Below are positions 20,672 through 39,846 of a stretch of DNA of 64,000 nucleotides, one piece after another. Each line of letters begins with the position of its first letter. Position 1 is the first letter of the stretch. The notes beneath the pieces are model-generated. The model had not been told where the DNA came from. It saw only the letters and a program-made list of their open reading frames with translations, and searched no databases. This stretch comes from Amaranthus tricolor (Eukaryota; Streptophyta; Magnoliopsida; Caryophyllales; Amaranthaceae): NCBI RefSeq assembly GCF_026212465.1, contig NC_080060.1, positions 315,501 through 379,500 on the forward strand, read 5' to 3'. The translations under genes and the position numbers were made by a program.

Positions 20672-23600
20672 ATGGAAGAAGTTGATCTTAGTCATGTGAA
20701 GTCAGAACGCGGATTAAATGGATCTTTTATCCAAAACGGAGATAACCACTCATCTTATTTGGCCCCTCCTGGGTGGGATGTCCAACTTGGAGCAGAAGTA
20801 TCTAACAATGATATATCAAATGCATTAAGCATTGAACACAATGAAGAGGCCAATATATTAGAAACAACACAAACTCCTATTGAAGATACAAATTTCTCTT
20901 CATCACCTATATGTCCGGCACCAATATGTCGACAATTCTGGAAAGCTGGAAACTATGAAGATGCGCTGAAGTCTAAATCTCATGTTCAAAGTTAGTCAAT
21001 AAAAGTTTTACATATAGATAAAAGCTTTATGAATTTGCAATACAATATTAAGGTCCCTGATATCATCTATCATTCTCTTACAGGTAGGCAAAATCACTTG
21101 CATGTTCACCCAAAGTTTCTCCACTCAAATGCAACTTCACATAAGTGGGCTTTTGGAGGTTCATTTTGTGGATTTCAATTGTCAAATGTTTTGATTCATT
21201 TTTATGTAGGAATATAGTTGATGCTGAATTTTCTTTCACAATCTCTAATTTTTTTGTTGGCTTTTGTGTAGCTGTTGCAGAACTTCTTGACAATGCAATG
21301 GATGAGGTTAGTTTGCCAAATACTGTAAATGTTTTGAGTTGGGCTGTCGTAGACTTATAAGTTTGATTAGTTTGAAGTTTCTACAAGTTAATATAAAACG
21401 AGTTGTAATTTTTTATATTCGCAAAATGGAAATAGTAGTTACATTTTTTGGTTATTACTTTTTATCATTATCACCCAATGTAATCATCTTATGATCTATT
21501 TATTTTGCATTTGATAAATGATAATTTGAAAGGCTTTTTATTGTTCATAGTGGCGGCCATAACATTATGTACTATTTTTGTAAGCTTGCCATAATTGTTC
21601 TTGACTAGCACATCAAAACTTAGAATGCTTGGATTATATCGAACAATTTTCTATTAAAGAAGTTTGCAAGGTGTTTTTGACCATGAATTGATCTTCTAAA
21701 ATTTGGTAACATTCCCATGATGTCAAATACATAAAATCTCTGTTTGTGGTTTACCATCAATCTTTTGGGCCAAATCCTTTGTTTTGATAGCAGCCTTTGG
21801 GCTACGTAGGACATTGCAAGTAACTATTTTTGTCTTTTCTATTTTGCTTAATTGAATAGATACAAAATGGAGCCTCTTTTGTAATTGTAGATAAAATTTC
21901 AAATCCAAGGGATGGATCCCCAGCCTTGTTGACTCAAGGTGTGTTGTTAAATTTATTTTGAAGAAGCATCTTTATGTTATGTATTTTTATTATGCTTCTC
22001 ATGGGAGCTTCTAAAACTGATACTTCTGGCAGATGATGGTGGTGGAATGGATCCAGAGGCAATCCGGCGTTGTATGAGTTTTGGTTTTTCGGACAAAAAA
22101 TCTAAATCGGCAATTGGGCGATGTAAGTCGAGCCTATAATTTTGAAGTTTTACTCCTGTTTAAATATCCGATTAGTGGAATAGTTGACCGTTTAACTTTC
22201 AGACGGTAATGGATTCAAAACCAGCACCATGCGACTTGGAGCTGATGTTATAGTTTTCACTCGGCATTTGAACGACAGGTGTGTTTAACTAATTGTCTCT
22301 TATCTGAATTGCTTTTCTTGCATCATATTTGGTGCTGAGCTGATCTTGTTTTCACTCATTTTGTAACTTGGTGTAGCAGTGGTTCACAAAGTGTTTTGCA
22401 CACATATTTTGCTCCTATGATGAATTGTTATATTACTTATAAGACGAAGTATGAGCTAATCTTTAATTCAAATAGTGAAACAAAAAAGTTCTATTGTATC
22501 AATTTGACCTACTCAAGCTCAAGTAGCTTTTGTACTGGTTATTCTCAATGAATTTTGGTCTTATTTGTTGGTTTCAGTTGATTTATTATGTTTTTTCTTG
22601 TTCTGGTCTTATGATTTTTTTTGATCATCAGGACATTGACTCAAAGCATTGGTCTCTTGTCATACACGTATTTGTCACGAACAGGCCTAGACAGGATAGT
22701 GGTACCTATGGTAAGCACTGATAAAAGGTTATGCTTTGTACAAAATGTTCTATTGGTTTCTATTTATTTATTGATGTTATGGATATAATACAACATAAGT
22801 TGCATCATTTTCAGTAGTTTATTCGCTGTTAATGTCCTGGATATGAATTTGTAACCAGGGTAATAGATTGTACTTGGCACCTGTAATTGCATTTGAAACA
22901 AGAAGTTTTTTCCTTGCCATCTCAATTATTTATTGTGACTTTTATACTATTTAACATAGTGTGATCAAGCAATGTTAGAATTTCATATAGGTGGGCATAG
23001 TGATCCCTTTACGTGGGTTCTAATTTATGTGAGCCTTTATGATTATATCCTGTGTTTTTTTAAATATTATTGGTTGAAATGGACTATGCATGCTAAATCA
23101 TTCAACTATTGGCTTTGTTAGGTTGATTATGAGTACAACGTCTTAACTGATACCTTTGAACCTCTACATCGCTATGGTGGAGAGTATTTCAAGTCAAATT
23201 TATCCATCATTTTGCAATGGTCACCATATCAAAGTGAAAACGAGTTAATGAAGCAGGTAAGCATATATCTTTCTCTAATTTCTTTATTCTCGCAACCTGC
23301 TACCCTTTTTAGAGATATCATTATGCCAAGAAGTATCCTGATTCAGTGATTAATGATATGGAATCTAGACGCTGTATTTCTAGCATTCATCAAAGTAGTT
23401 GAAGTCGCTGCTTTGGAAAGGATTGAGCTTGCTGTTTTATCTCTCAAATTTGTGCTGGAGTGTGGGTATATGTTATGTTATGATAAGTTCAAGACTGACT
23501 TTATAGTTTCTTGATATCCCATTACCATTCTATCCAGTAACCTTACTCATGATGAACTTAGATAATTTTGTTCTATTGAAGCTGAAATGCTGAATCCATT

Positions 23601-26600
23601 GTTTTGTTTTACTTTTACGTTTATGTCCTAGGTCTTCTTGTAGCTTATACTATATGCCCTTCTTAAGTGGTCAACTATGGATGGTTATTGTTCTTCATTT
23701 TCTGGCTAAGGGTCTTTCATTACCTTCATGCTCTTCAGCCCCACACTCTTGTGGAGATTTTTCTGAACATTAAATTTTTAATAAAAAAATTCTTTACTGA
23801 CCTCAGTGAGCTCTTGTTTTTTCTGAATTTTATTATTTCCTTTCCTATATTCGTTGGGTCTCCGTTATTGCTCTATGGAATACTAATTTGAAGCGTAGGG
23901 GCTAGTAACCCTTTTGGCTACATCTAACTGGGTTTGCCTGATATTGGAATGTACTAACTTCTTACACCATTTGTTTGCATTTTATGTTAGAGATTTTAAT
24001 TCATAAACATTTCATTATTCTATGTATAACACATTGTTTGTGCTTTGCTCCTAAATTCACTATAACATTTTCCTTGCTATCTTGTTGTGCTTGCATGTTG
24101 CTCGCTCTTGTAACACCTTTAAATGGTACAAATGTTAAGAACGTGGTGGGGACATTGAAATAGTGAGGATAGTAGTAAAAGGAGCGAAAATGTGTGGATG
24201 AAAATTAAAAAAGTGGTGGGGACATTTCCAAAAAGGGAAATGGTGCAAAGTCAAAGCAACGAACGAAAACTAATTCATAAGGAAAGAGGGAGTATGTCCT
24301 TGGATATGCTTCTAGCCCAAGGGATATTTCTTTTATTGTTTGTATTTCTTATTTATGTGAATTTGCGGATGGTTTTGCTAGTGTCGATTGGAAACAACCT
24401 CTTAGTTATTACAAGGGTAAGGTTGCGTACATCTGTCTCCAAAAACTCAATAGGGTAATGGAATGTTGTAGAGTATTTGAAATGTGCCTATCATGATCAG
24501 CGATACTTGTAGAGCCCTCATTTCAAAAACTTGCTGTTCAAATTTGATTAACTACTTAATGGCTAGCTAAGTACAATGAAATTCAAGTGTAGTATAGCAC
24601 TGTATAATGTCTTGTGTGTCAAGCTGTCGGCTATCCTTTAATGAGATTTTATGTTTCTTTTGTACGTGAAATTGATGGCAGTTCGAAGACATTGGGGCAC
24701 ATGGAACCAAAGTTATAATTTTCAATTTGTGGTTTACGGATGATGGGACATTAGAGTTTGATTTTGAAAGTGATCTCGAGGTTTATTCTTCATACTTTTA
24801 ACTTGTATTAGCAGAAGTATTGTTAGTTTTATGTATTTCCCTGATCATTTATCTGCCATTTGGCCTCAGGATATTCGCCTGCGAAAATCGGATGATGCTA
24901 AGAAAGTAAATGCAAAATTGTTGATAAGCGAAAAGCACATTGGCAACCAATATCGTTACTCCCTTCGTGTAATTATATGTTTTTGCATGGTTGTGAAATT
25001 ATTTTATGTATCAGAGGTTAAGTTCTTTTGGTATTACCTGCAGGTATACCTGTCCATCTTGTATCTACGGATTCCCCAAAATTTCTGTATCATATTGCGT
25101 GGGAAGGTTGTAGAGCATCACATTATAGCACACGATCTCAAATATCAGGAGTTTATCATGTATAGACCTCAAATTGGTGGATCGAAAGAGGTTACTTCTA
25201 ACACTTCCATTTGCTTTTCATCCTTTACATCAATCTTATTTGGTGGTGCTGAATGACATTGATTACTTGTGTTAGACTTTATCTTTCAGTGTGAGATTTC
25301 ATTGAAGTGAAATCTTTGTGGAGCAGAGACCATTTTTGTAAGATATAATATGATTATGCTTGAATTCATTGTCTTATAGTTCTGAAATTTGAAGAAGATT
25401 ATGCTGCCATGCTGGTAAAAACTAAAAAAACTGTTTTTGATGGGTCACTTCAATTTTCTTTTTTTTCTAATTGGTGGCTAAGGCTATAGATTCCTTTAAG
25501 GGGGAGAGGGAAATTAATCCTTTCTATAGGTGGTGAGAATTGAATCCTTTTCACAATGATGAAAGAAAAAACCTTCAACCACTAGGCCAAACTATGATTC
25601 TCACTCCAATTTCTAGATTGTAAACAAAAACATGTTTCTCAAAGATTGTAGAGTTATGGTCTAGAAAAGCATAGGGGATTTTTGTTTAATCTTAGCTTCT
25701 AAACGAGTATCTCAAAGATTCACGTTCAGTGTGTTTGATACCTTGTAAAATGTTGCATCCCCCTGTTGTATTCATATTAATGTCTGTGCCCTAAATCTGA
25801 ACATCTTTATGGCATTGCTTGGTGCTTTTTTTCAGGAAATAATGACAACAATAGGATTTTTGAAGGAAGCTCCTGATGTGTATATCCATGGCTTTAATGT
25901 CTACCATAAGAACCGTCTAATACTGGTAACTCCATTAAGCTTTTAATTTGATACAAGTTTGTATGTGATTGTACGTCCAAATATGGATTTGGCTGTTTAA
26001 TGTGACATTTTCATGTTTTGGTAATCTATGTTTCAAAGTATCGATAAGACATACTGGAAAAAAAAATTCCCATATCATTGTTGGAGAGGTGAGGTTCTCA
26101 CAAGGGTACTTAAGGTGACTAAAGAATGAATAACATAATGGGTGTGTGAGCTTGTACTTCCACATAGATAACACTTGTGGCTTTACATTAAATACTGTGA
26201 ACTTGTACTTCAAAAATGAAGTTTCATGTTTGATGTTTCCACTGTGTTGGGTTATCATCTCTGAAGAGTGAATGGTAGCTGAGGTTAAATGAAGAATTCA
26301 AGTAGCATTTTCATAATTTATGGTTGGATTATTAATAGTGACGGTTAGTTTTTCTTTCCAATGATGATATGTTGGGGTTTTTTAAAATCATTTAAAACTT
26401 TTTTGAGAGAATCGCTTTGGTGAAGTTCAATAATGTGGCTTTATGTTGAAGGAGCATTATTGTGGAGGTTATATTTATATGCATGTACTTAATGCCTTCT
26501 GCATGACATAAGGGACTTGTATCTCATTAATATGTCATACATTGTTGTAGAGATGTTGTGTGGTATTTAAAAGATGTGACAATATTTAAAGATGTTTTTA

Positions 26601-29183
26601 TTGTTCTTCTGGAGTGCAAGTCTTCTTAAGGATGATGATCCTCCTTGCTTACTTTTTCTCTTAACAGCCATTTTGGCAGGTTGTGAGCTATTTGGACAGT
26701 AGAGGAAGAGGGGTTGTAGGTACTTTATCTCCATCTCTTGTCAACTTTGCAGTTTTGCTTAAATGTGCTTGTTCTCACAGTTGTTTTGTTTGCTAGGGAT
26801 ATTGGAAACAAACTTTATTGAGCCTACTCATAATAAGCAAGATTTTGAAAGGACATCACTCTTCCAAAAGCTTGAAACTCGGTTGAAGGAAATGACTTGG
26901 GAGTATTGGTAAGCATTTATGTGCTCATTGATGTTTAATGTCGAACAATTTCATTTTAATTTGTGCCTTTAACTGTTTTTGAATCCAATAAACCACTTGC
27001 TTATCAGTGCACATTTTTGAATTGATTGTAGGGATCATCATTGTGGACTTATTGGGTATCAGGTTAAAAAGAAGGCTCCAGTAGCCTCACTTGTGTCGTC
27101 CTATGCTGATTCCAATGTTCCAAGATCTATAAGTGTGGATACAAGTTCAAAAGTGAGTCGATCACTAGTTGGTAGAGCTGATCCTGTGTTTAGTTTACCT
27201 GCTGGAGATCTGTTAGCTGCTCGAAACAGAACCCATCGGGAGTCCGGTAAGTTTTTCCCTTTTCTTCTTAAATGCGGTTGCAGTTTTTTTTTTTCTAAGT
27301 TTAATTTTGTCTATTGTGTACTGTCTTTTTATTTGCAGGAGTCAAGAGGACGCAAGACGATTTTTTGTCTAATCTTGGAAGGGGAAGAAGGCAAAACCGG
27401 GAAGAACCTAAGGCTCCATGTGCTGGACGCCTGATGGATGTTCAGGTTTAAGACTGTCAGATTAGCATTTTACGTTTGGCTGGCTGTCTACTCTGCTATT
27501 CATGCTAAACATCTTTTATATATGTATAATTATTTGGTAAATTTTTTGTTGTTGCTATTAACTCGAGTCGTCCTCTTACCAGCCCGTCGCTCTAGATGCA
27601 ATGCCACAGAATCAACATGAGGCTATGGTAGTGAGGCAGGATCATAAGAAGCTTAAAGCAAAGTTAGTTTTCTAAAAAATGTAGTAGTTTAGTTTTAGGT
27701 GGCTAGGTAATAGCTCAACTTTGAGCATACTTATCTTTCTCTAAATTTGATCTTTTATTCTTATTGTATGTTCCAGATGTTTAGAATTAGAGAGGTCTGA
27801 AGAACAGCTTAACTACAAGGTATGATTAGTAAAGCAGATTTTTCCTCCCTTATGATTTTTTTTTGTGGAGTTCTTTGTATAGGTTGCTCTGCCCACCATG
27901 TAAAACGTCTAAATGCTGAGATCAAAATATGAATAGTGATCTGGAGATGGATAAGTGATGGCTTATAAAAAATTATGAATTGCGTTGTTTGCTTATAATG
28001 ATTTTTATGATCCATGAAGGTATCACGGCTTGTAAGCGAGCTCGGAGAGGCACGGCTAGAGTATAAAAGGATGTTGGCTGAGCTTGAGGCACTTGAGGTT
28101 GTCAAGGCTGAAAATAATGTAAGCATTTGTTGCCCCCTTTTTTTAATTTTTATCCTGGAGTAGATATAGTTACCATGTAGAACAAAATACCAATTTTGTT
28201 GATAGTGTGATGGTGTCTGCTCTTTTTATTAGAGTTTTTCCCATTTGTGTTTTCAAAAACATTTCTAAGAAAACTACCTAGGATTAATCGCTTGAAAAGC
28301 CACAAATTAACAACCCCTAAAAAAAACTTTATGATTTAAGCAATTTACTGTAACTATCGAAGTTGGTTGCTTTTTATCCAGTTATTCATTGGCAAAAGTT
28401 AATTTAATATGAGTAGCTGGTTTCTAAAAGGAGATGGTTCAAGTCTTCGGTATCAAAAGTCAGTTGAATCAAAGTATGAAGTGTTCATTTTAGAAATTTT
28501 CTTATGAGAATCATCGGTAATGGTAATGTGAGTACTGAGTAGTCCTTGTCGTATTGTCTAAAGGTTTTTCTACGTCAAAAATGGTAGGTAGAAAGAAAAA
28601 ATAGTTAATGGTATCTATATACTTCAGTGACTACCTATATACTTCTGTTTCTCTCAACTGCTAAATCATAAATCGTAAGCCCTGAGAGTTAGGCTGGTGG
28701 TTGGGTGTTCCTGAGTTCCACAATCTCCCTCACGGCCTCACCTGCCCACTCTAGCGCAAGATATCCTGGATCGAGGAAGGCCAAAATGAGTGCCCTCGTC
28801 GGCACAATAAAAATAAAAATGAAATCATGAGTATTATTTTTGTGAAGAGAAACAATTGCAAATGACGGCTTCTATGGATTCCGATGTTTTAATTTTGTAA
28901 TGATGCTACATTTGCTGAATTGTTCCTGTTTTATCATGATTTAGTCAGAAGAAGTGTATTTTTTTTCATGTCGCTAAGCCATATAATTTCATATAGATTT
29001 CCATATAGCATTCAAGGAAAAATCTACTTATTATCTGAATTATCTAAAGCTCATGAACACCACTGATAAAGCAGGGACGTTGCTGAGCTATTGAGGATGA
29101 ACCCATTTTGCAATTGACTAGATGCGAGGCCACAGGGTATTTTCTGTTTGTCTCTGCAGATCCTAAACAAGCGTCGGTATTAA
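20672..29183 (+). CDS. MORC6: MORC-family GHKL ATPase, MORC6-like (20 exons)
   Basis: Nuclear MORC ATPase acting with RNA-directed DNA methylation factors in heterochromatin silencing. Exons: 20672-20990, 21084-21158, 21272-21306, 21860-21938, 22033-22122, 22203-22278, 22632-22710, 23122-23256, 24682-24780, 24870-24968, 25044-25190, 25836-25925, 26668-26719, 26797-26908, 27032-27246, 27339-27445, 27583-27662, 27777-27819, 28020-28118, 29160-29183. All phases agree; about 684 aa. The Bergerat ATP-binding motifs are intact: AELLDNAMDE (about 134-143, Mg-binding Asn 139), DDGGGMD (about 170-176) and GNGFKTSTMRLG (about 201-212). An S5-like domain follows (IIFNLW, RGKVVEHH, PFWQVV), then a basic linker and a C-terminal coiled coil from about 590. 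The N-terminal ICPAPICRQFWKAG and the coiled coil favour MORC6 over other MORCs. The start ATG follows two in-frame GTG codons; a leader intron is possible. Confidence 0.92.
24139..24297. repeat. MITE remnant in MORC6 intron 8
   Basis: Two copies of 'gtggtggggaca' and a right end 'ggaaagagggagta' resemble one half of a Stowaway-type MITE. The left inverted end is not recognisable. Confidence 0.35.
24385..24475 (+). repeat. Au-like SINE fragment in MORC6 intron 8
   Basis: Contains GGAAACAACCTCTTAGTTAT, 'tacaagggtaaggttgcgtac' and 'gggtaatggaatgttgtag' in the order shared with the other copies in the window. It is 5'-truncated. Confidence 0.6.
25475..25615 (-). repeat. tRNA-derived SINE in MORC6 intron 11
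   Basis: On the minus strand an A-box-like TTTGGCCTAGTGGTTGAAGG and a B-box-like GGATTCAATTCTCACC sit about 40 bp apart, followed by a purine/pyrimidine-biased body. It matches the copy at 31795-31925 in sequence and order. Confidence 0.6.
28681..28825 (+). repeat. SINE-like GC-richer block in MORC6 intron 19
   Basis: A GC-rich block in AT-rich intron, with a tRNA-like 'ggctggtggttgggtgttcctgagttcc' start and an A-rich 'aataaaaataaaaatgaaa' tail. No second copy was found in this window, so the family is unassigned. Confidence 0.35.
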
Positions 29184-30320
29184 CTGCAGAATGGATATTC
29201 ATGGCTAGTGCCGCGAGTTAGCTTAGGGAATGATGCCGGATAGACAGAGAGTTTGCAAAGATGAGGCTGTTTTTACTCAATTGTAGAAGAAATTCTAGGA
29301 GGATAGACGTGATCTCGACTAGAGCGTTGTAAATTACAATGTAAACATTAGATTATGTTCTTTCGAGGCGCAGGGACATCTAATTCTTTGCAACCCAATT
29401 TACCTTTTAAAAAAACGCAATGTAATACTTTGTATCATTAGTGTATACTACGCGTTTTTTGCTTGAAATAAGTTGTTGAGATTGTAAAGGTTCAAGTAGC
29501 AGTAATATACCACAATAGTGTCAAAATCTTAATCACAATATATGACTTTAGCTATATGAATCAAATTAAATCAATGAGATGGATCATGATTAACAAAGAA
29601 TGTACTTTATCCAGATCAATCTTTAATTGGAGTGCTAATCTACAACTAAAAACATCAATTCCAGTAATTACCTACATATATTCTCGTCATCCATAAATTC
29701 CTATCAATTGTCATATACTCATGGAAATCTTAAATTTTCATTTTTATTATCCAAGTTATATTCAATCTATCTCTTCCTCTTCTAGGCTCCTCCAAAATTA
29801 AACATAGATTCATGGAGAAACCTCATGAATTGCCATATTAAACACTTGATTACAATTTACAATGCATAAGTAGGTGCAATTCCAAATAACATAGAGAAGA
29901 TACAAAATTTTGTTTGCAGCAAGGCGCAGCAAAGAATCAAGAAAGTAAAGCGTCACAATGCAAGCAATCGGCAAATAGCCAGTAATTTATACCAAACAAG
30001 GTATATGTACATTGTACAAGCAGTATATAGCATACTATGATACTATCCCTTTTCTTTTCTTCTTTACCTAACTGCTTTCCATTATGATTCTTTCGGTGGA
30101 ATGGGTGATCCGGGTAGAGTGCGTCCGGTCCTGAAAAGCTTGTTTACCGATCATGCCAACCACAAGTTTGCAGAGGAACATCCTATCTCAATCTCTTAAA
30201 AACCTGAAGTGACTTGCACAAATACTGTAATGTAGCAATAGAATTTCGCACTAGCTTTCTCCACGAGAATATATAGGCACGTTTGAAAGCTAGTGACATG
30301 GGCAAGGCAGTAAACTGAAC
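29184..30320. other. convergent 3' region between MORC6 and the membrane-protein gene
   Basis: Holds the 3' untranslated region of MORC6 (to about 29450) and that of the minus-strand membrane protein (from about 30030 rightward). No additional gene is seen between them. Confidence 0.5.
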
Positions 30321-37240
<6,920 letters not shown>

Positions 37241-39846
37241 GCTCAAATCAGTTGAGAAACAAAATACCCATTTGACTTTTCATACAAAGATTTAAAGAGA
37301 CATTTGTACGAATTTTATATTGGTAAGTAGATTTTTAGAATGATCGAAATGCAAAGAAAATTTCGGATGTTTAAAATTTTATACAAAATGTTTCCGTGCA
37401 CAAACGACAAGGAATTTACTTTTGGCAAAGCAAGCTTGTGTTCTGGTTTTTGTAGGTTGCTCTACTTTAACTTTTTAAGCAATAAAAGCAAGGCTAAAAA
37501 TCAAGTATATGGAGTCACATTTGATTTAGTAGTGGTAAATATCATATATTTCAAGAGATTTTGAATTTTCTATATTATTATAGTAGTTTTTATAGAAGTA
37601 TTTTCGTACTTCTATCAATGTTAAATTTGACTTAAGTTCAAAAGTTGACCTAATTTAAATTATTTAGCAACGTTCTCAAAAAAGAGATAGACGACAATTC
37701 ACATTCGATTTGCAAGATGAAACGTATACAACCAGATTCAAGTGAGAGTGACTCAATTTAACTTCATCTAAAATGACACGAAAATAAAATTGGCATAAAG
37801 TCAACCTAAAATCGATTGTTAATCTAATAAATTACAAACCTATGTCAATATGACTTGATCTAACTTAAGTTACAATTTACCTATATAATGATATAGATCC
37901 TAACCGATCGAAGCTTAATTGAATATAAAGCTAACATGAAATAGTGTAATTTAATTATCCATTTATCACCTCTTTCACCTCTTTAAAGAGGTGAGAATCT
38001 ACAAAGTTTGTATTGATCATTCTTAGTTCAAGTTGTTTTAATTAGCTAACGTTACTGTTGTTGATAGTTTACTTAGCATTGAAAATATTTTGAACTATAA
38101 TTTCAAACGTTTCAAGACTCTAATTTGCACCAATTCGTCAGCAGTCAACTTGTTGAGAATTAAGATTCTCCCCTGGTTTCCATAGGCTCCCTTTGATTAA
38201 CATCTTATAATGGTGGTTACTCGGTAATTTTACTTCACATATTACGTAATAGGATTTCTTCCTTCGTGGAATGGTAGACTCAAATTTATTATATAAGTCA
38301 GCTATTTATTTAACCAAACAACCTCATTTTTACTGCATGAGTAATCAAATGATGCAAACGGCCAAGGTTCCAACCATTTTTATCCAAGGTTATCCTAGCA
38401 ATTTCGTGATCCCAACTACCTGCATTTGTGGCCTGCACACACTATGTTACCCAATTGGTATGTCTGCAACAGAGAAAGAGCAAAAGCAATACAATTACCT
38501 TCACTTTATAGTAATTTTAACCACGACAAATATATCGAGATTGGACCATAATCAACAAGAAATGTCAAAAAGCATGTTCTGTACACAAGTGGGAGAATTA
38601 GAGATTCCCATTTCCATTTTGACGAAAAATCAGTCATTAGAACACAAGGAAGAAAGGGTTGCTACATACAAGGGCTTTAAGTTAAAAATGATGGAAGGTG
38701 TAGGAGCCACTGCAAAACAATCCATGAATTGCCTAGTTACCAGGATACATTTCAAAGTGAAAGCGCAAGCCTCAAAGAGGTTTAACAAAGAAAAACAAAT
38801 GAAAAATATAATGCAAAATAAGAACACAAGTGTTTATGAGGTATCTTGAATACCTCCCCCTCAAATGTAGTTTATTATAATGAATTCAACAATTACAAGT
38901 ATAATAAACTCCCTTGTCTTGAGAACAATCTCTCAAGACCACAAATACTAAAGCAAAGTAAGAACACTCTCAAGTTTCTAACAATGCAATAGCCCTCTCA
39001 ACAATATGTGTGTTTGTGGTGTATGTTACTATGGGTGATGAATTCTATTTATAGGCAAGGCATTCATCACCCTTAGTATTCCCTCATAAATCACCATAAA
39101 CCACAATTAACATCCAATTAACTATGACAATAAACATTACAATAAACAATAGAAGTAATGCACCACATAATTGCATAGCCATTTCACATTCTGACGAAAA
39201 CAGAATCCTATGTAGCCTTCTGAACTTCCGCTCGACCCGAGCCACTACCTCGCTCGGTCGAGCGAGCTTCCAGAGAAGCTACTGACCTGATCTGCACATC
39301 TTGCTCGACAACTTGCTCGACCGAGCCACTCCCGCTCGACCGGTCGAGCCACTCCCGCTCGACCGGTCGAGCCACTCTTTGCTCGACCGAGCGTCTGGTC
39401 GAGCTGCTCACAGCCTGTTCCTCTTCTTTTTGCTTCGATCAAACAACTCTCATTAACCGTTCCAAACCTTAAACCACCCATATTCGACACATCTTTATCG
39501 ACCCTCTCTAAAGTACAAGACAAAGCATGTTCGACTATATGTTTAAAGTTAACGTCATTATTAAGATTATTGGCACTTGCTTTAACACAAAGGAAAAATG
39601 AAAATGAATAATCAAAAAGCAGACAAGCTCCAGCGTAACACATATGGCACCATCACCGAGCTCCTTCAATCTGTTTGAGGCTGCCAACCACAAACTTCAT
39701 TATCCAGGCTAGGGTCTTATACACAAATCATGTGATAAAATAGCGTAATACCTGAGCAATAAAGAGTACGAAATCAAAGGTTAAGTCTCTGGATGACTAG
39801 GAATCGGATTGAGGTATGGATCCTGCATTCTGAATTAAGATACCAA
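37241..39846. other. intergenic DNA between membrane-protein gene and MOS1 remnant
   Basis: No confident gene. The first few hundred bases should hold the leftward promoter of the membrane-protein gene. A 192-codon plus-strand frame (38271-38849) has no ATG context or recognisable domain apart from a short CICGLHTLCYPIGMSAT stretch that loosely recalls LSD1-type zinc-finger sequence. 38850-39200 reads like LTR-type sequence, but no terminal repeats were found. Confidence 0.4.
39228..39412. repeat. GC-rich palindromic repeat cluster (GCTCGACCGGTCGAGC)
   Basis: The perfect palindrome GCTCGACCGGTCGAGC occurs twice in a 23-bp tandem unit (39338-39383), surrounded by imperfect half-site variants (CTCGGTCGAGCGAGC, TTGCTCGACCGAGCG). 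The block is far richer in G+C than its surroundings. Confidence 0.85.

Noticed and set aside
38271..38849. 192-codon plus-strand frame, with a CICGLHTLCYPIGMSAT stretch recalling LSD1-type zinc fingers
   Set aside because: Only one short patch is suggestive, the Cys spacing is wrong, and there is no splice structure or other domain. It is treated as chance or a relic too degraded to call.
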